Origin: an uncultured delta proteobacterium
Lineage (GTDB): Bacteria > Myxococcota_A > Polyangia > Polyangiales > Polyangiaceae
Direction of reading: 5' to 3'
Assembly (NCBI GenBank): GCA_903893335.1
Contig: CAITLX010000769.1
Coordinates: 1 to 12,818 of the forward strand
DNA length: 12,818 nucleotides
Shown one piece after another: positions 1 through 5,729 of the stretch. Every line of letters begins with the position of its first letter. The first letter of the stretch is position 1. Under the pieces are notes generated by a model. The model worked only from the letters and a program-made list of their open reading frames with translations, did not search any database and was not told the origin of the DNA. The position numbers and the translations under genes were made by a program.

Positions 1-1215
1 GCGCACCTGCGCGAGCCCGGTGATGCCCGGCTTCACGCAGAGCCGCTGGCGGTAAAACGGCACCTTGCGCTCGAGCTCCTCGACGAACACCGGGCGCTCG
101 GGGCGCGGGCCGACCAGGCTCATCTCGCTGCGAAACACGTTGTAGAGCTGCGGCAGCTCGTCGAGGCGCGTCTTGCGCAGCACGCGCCCGACGCGCGTGA
201 CGCGGCCGTCGTCGGCGCTGGCCCACTGCGCGCCGTTCTTCTCGGCGTCGGTGCGCATCGAGCGCAGCTTGAAGATGCGAAACACGTTGCCGAACTCGCC
301 GACGCGCTCCTGCGCGTAGAGCACCGGCCCCGGCGAGTCGAGCTTGATGGCCAAGGCCGCGAGCGCGACGATCGGCGCCGACAGCGCGAGGCCGACCGAC
401 GCCCCGGCGAAGTCGACCAGGCGCTTGAGCCGGCGCAGGCCCCGCTTGCGCTGGTAGCCGTCCGAGAAGATGAAGTGGCTCGGGCGCATCTCGCGCACGT
501 AGATCTTGCCGGCCGTCTGCTCGTAGAAGTCGACCCCCTCGTCGATCTCCACGCCGCGGAACTTGAGCGACAGCAGCTGATCGACCGGCAGCGTGCCGCG
601 CCGGTCGTTGAAGGCGACCAGCACGAGGTCCACCCCCTCGCGCACGACGACCTCGCTCAGCTCGTCGTAGCAGCCGATGGAGCCCGGCGACGACGCCCCG
701 ATGGGGCCGAGCATGCCGACCAGCGTGATGCCGAGCGGCCGCGACGCGATGAGCGCGGACAAGTCGCGCGCGAGCGGCCCGTCGCCGAGCACCAGCGCGC
801 GGCGCGAGAAGGTCGCGTTGGCCGACAGCGTGCCGTACAGCAGCCGCCAGCCCGACACGGCGAGCGCGCCCGCGATGAGCCCCCAGAGGAAGACCCCTCG
901 CCCGACCCCTAGCTCGGGCAGCAGGTAGTAGGCGAGCCAGAGCGGCAGCGACCCGAGCAGCAGCGCCTGCCCGACCTTCAGCACGAGCCGCGCCGGCGGC
1001 GGCGTCGGCTCGTTGCCGTAGAGCCCGTGGTAGTAGAGCGACGCGAGCGACATGGGCACGACGACCATCGAGTTGCGCATCACCTCGATGGCGTGACGCG
1101 TGACGTCGTTCGGCCCGAAGCGCACGAGCACGGCGACGAAGAACGTGCCCGTGATCAGGGCAGCGTCGACGACGAGGACGACCGTGGACCTACGGGACCG
1201 GAACAGCTCGAGCAT
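1..1215 (-). CDS. Polyprenyl-phosphate sugar-1-phosphate transferase (EPS priming enzyme), 3' end cut by window
   Basis: This enzyme should transfer a sugar-1-phosphate from a nucleotide sugar to undecaprenyl phosphate at the inner membrane, the first step of a lipid-linked repeat unit. Residues 10-32 and about 49-66 are hydrophobic, with more membrane segments before residue 137. A nucleotide-binding-like fold starts around the GDG at 144-146. The bacterial sugar-transferase domain begins at KRLVDF (264-269) with a membrane helix at about 270-292. It contains KLRSM (316-320), DELPQ (352-356) and LVGPRPE (367-373), and reaches PGITGLAQVR at the window edge (residue 405). From the usual family length about 50-60 residues are missing. 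The ATG at 1215 has AAGGGGGG about 12 nt upstream; the ATGs further upstream (1252, 1255) are out of frame. The gene lies 81 bp behind the export lipoprotein on the same strand, so co-transcription is likely. The pattern DEGVDFYE...GKIYV...PSHFIFSDG resembles the EpsB_2 type tied to PEP-CTERM loci (from memory). Sugar specificity is unknown. Confidence 0.93.
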   Translation of the reverse strand, partial: MLELFRSRRSTVVLVVDAALITGTFFVAVLVRFGPNDVTRHAIEVMRNSMVVVPMSLASLYYHGLYGNEPTPPPARLVLKVGQALLLGSLPLWLAYYLLPELGVGRGVFLWGLIAGALAVSGWRLLYGTLSANATFSRRALVLGDGPLARDLSALIASRPLGITLVGMLGPIGASSPGSIGCYDELSEVVVREGVDLVLVAFNDRRGTLPVDQLLSLKFRGVEIDEGVDFYEQTAGKIYVREMRPSHFIFSDGYQRKRGLRRLKRLVDFAGASVGLALSAPIVALAALAIKLDSPGPVLYAQERVGEFGNVFRIFKLRSMRTDAEKNGAQWASADDGRVTRVGRVLRKTRLDELPQLYNVFRSEMSLVGPRPERPVFVEELERKVPFYRQRLCVKPGITGLAQVR

Positions 1216-1296
1216 GGCAGCGCAGCGCCCCCCTTCGAGGCCACGGCTGCATCATACGGTGATTGCTGGAGAAACCGCCAGGAAAGCGAGCGCGGG

Positions 1297-1896
1297 TCAG
1301 GGAACGATGAGCGTGTCGCCGCTCTGCAGCGTGATGTTCTCGCGCATGTCGCCGTGATCGACCACCTGCGAGTAGACGAACGGGATGCGCCGCACGCCGC
1401 GGGCGTCCTTGCGCACGATGAGCACATGGTCGGCGTCGGCGAAGCGCGAGAAGCCCCCCGCGAGCGCGAGCGCTTGCAGCACGTTGACCTGCGTCGTGGG
1501 CGCTAGCTCGCCGGGCTTGGTCACCTCGCCGAGCGCGTAGATGCGGTAGCTCTTGATCTCGGCGGCGGTGACCGTGACGCTGAGCGGCTCGGTGAAGAAG
1601 CGCTTGCTCTCGCGCGAGATGTCGGCCGCGAGCTCGATGACCGTCTTGCCGGCGGCCGGCAGGTCGCCGAGCAGGGGCAGCGTGATGGCGCCGTCGGGGC
1701 GCACGCTGACCCTCTGCGACACCTGGTCGTTCTTCCACGCGTTGACCTGCAAGACGTCGCCGAGGCCGACGAGGTAGGCCGAGGCCCGCACTTGCTCGGC
1801 CTGGTAGTCGAACGTAGGCTTCGCCGTGGCGCACGCAGCGGGCGCGAGCGCGCAGGCGAGGGACACGATGCACGTCGAGCGACGAGGGCGTTTCAT
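1297..1896 (-). CDS. Polysaccharide biosynthesis/export lipoprotein (Wza-like, short form)
   Basis: This is a predicted periplasmic/outer-membrane export component of 199 residues. A basic N-terminus (MKRPRRS) and hydrophobic stretch lead to PAAC with Cys22, a weak lipobox because the -3 residue is Pro. The Poly_export domain covers about residues 40-112, with YLVGLGDVLQV (41-51) and VRPDGAITLPLLG (65-77). An SLBB-like domain follows from about 117, with GEVTKPG (123-129), and the protein ends directly at GDTLIVP. It lacks the extra SLBB repeat and C-terminal helix of E. coli Wza, so it is a short form that may form the periplasmic part of the channel or need a partner. The ATG at 1896 is preceded by GGTGGG six nt away. 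It is first in the leftward pair and divergent from the polymerase operon. Family assignment is strong; the exact channel role is inferred. Confidence 0.92.
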   Translation of the reverse strand: MKRPRRSTCIVSLACALAPAACATAKPTFDYQAEQVRASAYLVGLGDVLQVNAWKNDQVSQRVSVRPDGAITLPLLGDLPAAGKTVIELAADISRESKRFFTEPLSVTVTAAEIKSYRIYALGEVTKPGELAPTTQVNVLQALALAGGFSRFADADHVLIVRKDARGVRRIPFVYSQVVDHGDMRENITLQSGDTLIVP

Positions 1897-1902
1897 GTGA
1901 GA

Positions 1903-1908
1903 CCCACC
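1903..1908 (-). promoter_or_regulatory. Ribosome binding site of the export lipoprotein
   Basis: Read on the minus strand the sequence is GGTGGG, six nt before the ATG at 1896. It supports that start. Confidence 0.55.
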
Positions 1909-1935
1909 GCGGCACGACGGCGCCGCCGAGCCTCG

Positions 1936-1964
1936 GGCATACACCCACCGCGCGCGACCTGCAA
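1936..1964 (-). promoter_or_regulatory. Weak sigma70-like promoter candidate for the leftward genes
   Basis: On the minus strand TTGCAG (1964-1959) and TATGCC (1941-1936) are separated by exactly 17 nt. Each shares three bases with its consensus (TTGACA, TATAAT). The site lies in one of the few A/T-containing patches of this divergent leader and would give a 5' leader of about 30 nt before the ATG at 1896. Spacing is ideal but base matches are weak, so this is only a candidate. I saw no equally good box facing right. Confidence 0.28.
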
Positions 1965-1968
1965 AGGC

Positions 1969-2037
1969 GGTCGCCCCCGGTGAGCCCCCGCGCGAGGCCC
2001 CGGCGCCCGACGCCGCGCACGGTCGCCGGTGAGCCCC
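1969..2037 (+). repeat. Imperfect direct repeat in the leader of the polymerase operon
   Basis: GGTCGCC followed by GGTGAGCCCC occurs at 2021-2037. The same sequence with three extra C residues between the two parts occurs at 1969-1988. The 12-base core CCGGTGAGCCCC is identical at 1977-1988 and 2026-2037. The second copy carries the ribosome binding site of the polymerase gene; the first has no ATG behind it. It may be a local duplication. Confidence 0.6.
2028..2033 (+). promoter_or_regulatory. Ribosome binding site that decides the polymerase start
   Basis: GGTGAG lies four nt before the ATG at 2038. The alternative in-frame GTG at 2029 lies inside this motif and has no good Shine-Dalgarno of its own, so the ATG is preferred. 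Confidence 0.5.
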
Positions 2038-3417
2038 ATGGCGCTGCCCTTCGTCCTCGCGCTCGTCGCGCTCGTCTACCTCAAGCCGCAGGAGTTCATC
2101 CCGCTGCTCGCGGGGTTGCCCCTGCTGCACCTCGTGTTCGTCGCGGCGATCGCCGCCGTGGTCTACGAGATCTCGACCGGCACGCTCGCGCTGCGCCCGC
2201 CCCCGCAGTGGCGCGCCGTCACCGCCTTCGCGCTCTGGGCGCTCTTCGTCCTGCTGCTGCGCAACCGCTGGAGCGTGCCGCGCCTGCTGGCGGGCACCGG
2301 CACGGGGGTCGGCATCTTCTTCCTCGCCGGCATGGGGCTCGGCACCCCGTCGCGCGTGCGCACGCTCGGCGCGGTGCTGCTCGCCTTCGCGCTGATGCTC
2401 GCGACTCTGGGGGTGCACCAGTCGACGCAGGACTTCGTCTGCTATTTCCACGAGGAGGACGGCGAGTGGGAGGCCCCCACCCTCGACGGCCACCCGTGCG
2501 AGGGGTGGCGCGACTGCGAGTTCCAGTCGCAGCGCTGGGACATCGACTGGGAGTGCGAGCGCCCCGGCCTGTTCGGCACCAGCTCGGTCGCGCACGGCCG
2601 CGTGCGCTACCGCGGCTCGCTCGCCGACCCCAACGAGCTCGCGCTCGTCATCGGCATCGCGCTGCCCTTCGGCTTCGCGCTGCGCGAGGGCCCGAGGCGC
2701 AAGCGGGGGCGCCTGGTCGGCCGGCTGCTCGCGCTCGCGGGGCTCATGCTCGCCGCCTGGTGCATCGTCGAGACCAAATCGCGCGGCGGTCAGCTCGTGT
2801 TCGCCGCCGTCATCGGGCTCTACTTCATCCGGCGCTTCCGCATCTGGGGCGCGTTCATCGGCGCGGCGGCCACGCTGCCGGTCGTGCTGCTCGGCGGGCG
2901 CGAGGGGGCCGAGGCCGACTCGTCCGCGATGGAGCGCATCGAGGCCTGGTACGAGGGCATCAACATGATCCGCGAGCACCCCCTGCTCGGGGTCGGGCCC
3001 GGCGAGTTCGTCGAGCACCACGTGCGCACCGCGCACAACGCGTACGTGCTGGTCGCCGCCGAGACGGGGCTCATCGGGTTCCTGCTCTGGTCGGTCGCGA
3101 TCTACACGACGATGAAGATCCCCTGGTCGCTCTGGTGGCACGGCGACCGGCGCCTCGAGCCCAGCCTCGCGCCCTTCGCCCCCGCGCTGCTCGTCTCGAT
3201 GATCGGGATGCTCATCGGCATCCTGTTTCTATCGTTCGCGTACCACAACGTGCTTTACATCTTCATGGGCCTCGCCGGCGCGCTCGGCCTCGCCGCCCAG
3301 CGCACGATGCCGGAGTTCCGCGTGAAGGTCGGCTGGCGCGAGGTGCTCGCGCTCGCGCTCGTCGACGGGCTCTTCCTCGTCTTCATCTACTTCTACACGC
3401 GCATGAAGGTCGTATGA
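2038..3417 (+). CDS. O-antigen ligase/Wzy-type polysaccharide polymerase, multi-pass membrane protein
   Basis: This 459-residue hydrophobic protein is of the O-antigen ligase/polymerase (PF04932-like) type. It should join lipid-linked repeat units on the periplasmic face of the inner membrane. Evidence is the many alternating hydrophobic helices, DPNE (197-200) with a following GIALPFGFAL helix, ETKSRGGQ before the next helix, and the C-terminal loop with HPLLGVGPGEF (314-324), HNAY (333-336) and ETGLIGF from 342. The start follows the ribosome binding site at 2028. A soluble loop at about 131-190 carries four cysteines (135, 154, 160, 173) and many acidic and Trp residues, which is unusual. 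It is the first gene of a tight operon and overlaps the next by ATGA. Polymerase is favoured over LPS ligase because a chain-length regulator and export protein are encoded nearby, but sequence alone cannot separate them. Confidence 0.88.
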   Translation: MALPFVLALVALVYLKPQEFIPLLAGLPLLHLVFVAAIAAVVYEISTGTLALRPPPQWRAVTAFALWALFVLLLRNRWSVPRLLAGTGTGVGIFFLAGMGLGTPSRVRTLGAVLLAFALMLATLGVHQSTQDFVCYFHEEDGEWEAPTLDGHPCEGWRDCEFQSQRWDIDWECERPGLFGTSSVAHGRVRYRGSLADPNELALVIGIALPFGFALREGPRRKRGRLVGRLLALAGLMLAAWCIVETKSRGGQLVFAAVIGLYFIRRFRIWGAFIGAAATLPVVLLGGREGAEADSSAMERIEAWYEGINMIREHPLLGVGPGEFVEHHVRTAHNAYVLVAAETGLIGFLLWSVAIYTTMKIPWSLWWHGDRRLEPSLAPFAPALLVSMIGMLIGILFLSFAYHNVLYIFMGLAGALGLAAQRTMPEFRVKVGWREVLALALVDGLFLVFIYFYTRMKVV

Positions 3418-5729
3418 GCGCGCCGCGCCTCGGGCACACGACCCTCGTCGCGGCGTGCGCGCTCGCGCTGGCCACGTGCCACGGGCGCGCCGAGTTTCCG
3501 GCCGCCGACGACGACGGCGACCGAACGCCGCCGGGCGCGTTCGTCGGGCTCGTGGGCAGCGCCGGCCCCCCGGTGCCCGCGCCCACGCCGTCGCCCCCCG
3601 CCGCGCCCGGGTCTGCGCCAACGCCCTCGCCGAAGCCCGCGACGCCCGCTGCCACGCATGCCCCACTTCCCGCGATCGCGCGCTCGTCGTCCGGTCACCC
3701 GCGGCTGGTGCTCACCCCGAGCCGCCTCGCGCGCGCGCAGCGCAACGTGGCCGCCGGCACCGACGCGTGGAGGGCCGTGTCGGGCGAGTGCGACGCCGCG
3801 TCGGGCGCGCCCATCGAGGCCGGCTACGAGGCGTGGGACTGGGGCAACGCGATGGCAAGCTGCGCGGTCGCGTGGCACGCGACCGGTCGCCCCGCGTACG
3901 CCGCGACGGCGCTGCGCTACCTCGCCGCGCTGCTCGACGACCGCTACCTGGTCGGCGACGGCAAGGGGGGCGACGGCGTGGTGCGCCACGACCAGGGCTA
4001 CTCCATCCGCACGTTCGGCTTCTTCGCGCCGCTCGGCTACGACTGGCTGCACGACGCGCCCGGCATGACGGCCGCGCTGCGCGCGCGCATCGTGGCGCGC
4101 GAGGTCGCGTGGCTCGGGTGGTACGCGCAGAGCGGCTACAAGCGCGACGAGCCGGTCTCCAACTACTTCACCGGCTGGTTCCTCGCGCAGGCCACCGCTG
4201 GCCTCGCGTTCGCCGGCGAGCACCCCGCCGCCGCGGGGCTCGAGCAGACGGCCGACCGCCTCTTCGAGGGCCAGCTCGCGCCCGCCTTCCGCGCGCTCGC
4301 CGGGGGCGACTGGCCCGACGGCTGGCAGTACGGCAACCTCGCGGCCATCTCGGTCGCGCTCTACGTCGACGCGCAGCGCACCGTGCGCGGCCGAGACCGC
4401 CTCGCCGAGATCCCGTGGCTGCGCGAGGTCGTGGCGCACCACACCCACGCGCTGCTGCCCGACGGCACGGCGTACGACGGCGGCGACTGGTCCGAGCGCC
4501 CCGCGCGCCTCGACGGCTCGGCGCTCGACGTGCTCGCGCTCGTACTGCCCGAGGGCGACCCTGCCTCGTCGGCCGCGCGCTTCCTCGGGCGGCTGCTGCG
4601 CGAGGCGCGCCCCTCGTTCGCGTGGCTCGTGCTCGAGGGAGACGAGCCCGGCGCCCCGGCGACCGACCCGCGCACGGGCACGCCGAGCTACCTCGCGCCG
4701 GGCGCGGGGTTGGTGCTCGCGCGCAGCGACTGGACGCCCACGGCCACGTTCGTGTCGCTGCAGTCGGGCCCGACCCACGGCGACTCGGACCACCAGCACT
4801 GCGACCAGGGGCACTTCGAGCTCGTGCGCGGCGCGGACGCGCTGCTCGTAGACCCGGGCGACTACGGCGGCGCCGCGACGCTCAACCACAACTCGCTGCT
4901 GTTCGACGACCGCGGCGCGTCGCTCGACTACGCGCCCAACCAGGGCGTGTGGGGGCGCGACGCGCGCATCCGGCGCTTCCACGACGCCGGCGCGGTCGTC
5001 TACGCCGAGGGGGACTTCGCCGACGCCTACCGCCCCGCCAAGCTGCCGTACGGCAAGCCGCGCACCGTCACGCGCGCCGAGCGCAGCCTGCTCTACGTGC
5101 GCCCCTCGACGCTGGTCGTCTACGACCGCGCCGGGGTGCTCGACCCCACCTTCGACGTGACCTGGATCGCGCACGCCGCCGTCGCGCCGACGGGCGCGGG
5201 CGCCACGACGTCGATCGCGCGCGGCGCCTCGCGGGCCGACGTCGAGACGCTGCTGCCCCGCTCCGCCCGCGCGTCGATCCTGAAGGAGCCGACGCCGTCC
5301 CCCTCGACGCTGCGCGAGTCGAGCGCGGTCAAGGGGCCCTCGTGGCGGCTCGAGATCAAGACGCCGCGCGGCGCGACCGAGCGGCGCCTGCTGCACGTCG
5401 TCACCGCGGGCCCGGCGGGCGCCCCCGCGACCCCGTCGACCCTCGTCGAGGGGGACGCGGTGGACGGCGCGCTGTTCGGCGACCCCGCCGCGCGCACCCT
5501 GGCGATCTTCCCGCGCGACGGCTGGGAGATGCCCCGCTCGGGCGCCACCTGGACCTCGCCGCAGGGCGCCCGCGTGGTCGTGACGGGGCTCGTGCCCGGG
5601 ATGCGCTACAAATTCGACTTCGCCCCCCGGGGCGGCCACTGTCTCTCCCGATTGTCCGAAGGTGAAGGCCCCGCCGCCGACGAGGCGGGCGTGATCGTCG
5701 TCTCTACGAGGAACTGTGAGCGTCCCTAG
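3414..5729 (+). CDS. Heparinase II/III-like polysaccharide lyase, predicted lipoprotein
   Basis: The protein has 771 residues. The N-terminus has a hydrophobic segment ending in LATC (Cys22), a plausible lipobox with Thr at -1. A Pro/Ala/Thr-rich linker at about 50-85 follows. An alpha-toroid-like region from about 90 contains EPVSNYFTGWF (Tyr251) and GDWPDGWQYGNLA. The C-terminal beta-rich region carries the heparinase II/III-type His cluster, THGDSDHQHCDQGHFEL from 454 (His455, 460, 462, 467), then LLVDPGDYGG and NHNS (491-494). Family members cleave uronic-acid polysaccharides by beta-elimination; the substrate here is unknown. The ATG overlaps the polymerase stop as ATGA, and the 3' end overlaps the chain-length gene by 14 bp. 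The context suggests a lyase acting on the polymer made by this locus, perhaps clearing stray periplasmic chains as AlgL does for alginate. That role is inference. The C-terminal 150 residues are less recognisable. Confidence 0.85.
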   Translation: MSAPRLGHTTLVAACALALATCHGRAEFPAADDDGDRTPPGAFVGLVGSAGPPVPAPTPSPPAAPGSAPTPSPKPATPAATHAPLPAIARSSSGHPRLVLTPSRLARAQRNVAAGTDAWRAVSGECDAASGAPIEAGYEAWDWGNAMASCAVAWHATGRPAYAATALRYLAALLDDRYLVGDGKGGDGVVRHDQGYSIRTFGFFAPLGYDWLHDAPGMTAALRARIVAREVAWLGWYAQSGYKRDEPVSNYFTGWFLAQATAGLAFAGEHPAAAGLEQTADRLFEGQLAPAFRALAGGDWPDGWQYGNLAAISVALYVDAQRTVRGRDRLAEIPWLREVVAHHTHALLPDGTAYDGGDWSERPARLDGSALDVLALVLPEGDPASSAARFLGRLLREARPSFAWLVLEGDEPGAPATDPRTGTPSYLAPGAGLVLARSDWTPTATFVSLQSGPTHGDSDHQHCDQGHFELVRGADALLVDPGDYGGAATLNHNSLLFDDRGASLDYAPNQGVWGRDARIRRFHDAGAVVYAEGDFADAYRPAKLPYGKPRTVTRAERSLLYVRPSTLVVYDRAGVLDPTFDVTWIAHAAVAPTGAGATTSIARGASRADVETLLPRSARASILKEPTPSPSTLRESSAVKGPSWRLEIKTPRGATERRLLHVVTAGPAGAPATPSTLVEGDAVDGALFGDPAARTLAIFPRDGWEMPRSGATWTSPQGARVVVTGLVPGMRYKFDFAPRGGHCLSRLSEGEGPAADEAGVIVVSTRNCERP
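5708..5711 (+). promoter_or_regulatory. Ribosome binding site for the GTG start of the chain-length/kinase gene
   Basis: GAGG lies four nt before the GTG at 5716, inside the end of the lyase gene. It supports the 14-bp gene overlap. Confidence 0.5.

Noticed and set aside
1216..1296. Possible terminator hairpin between the export lipoprotein and sugar transferase genes (CTGG...CCAG)
   Set aside because: Arms are only four bases and no T-tract follows; the genes are more likely co-transcribed.
1297..3141. Upstream extension of the export lipoprotein frame to 614 codons across the divergent leader and the polymerase gene
   Set aside because: The part before 1896 is low-complexity antisense of the polymerase gene. 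The ATG at 1896 has a ribosome binding site and is followed by a signal peptide and lipobox-like Cys.
1980..3413. In-frame extension of the lyase gene back to a GTG at 1980
   Set aside because: This segment is an Arg-rich shadow of the polymerase gene. The ATG at 3414 overlaps the polymerase stop and is followed by a lipoprotein signal.
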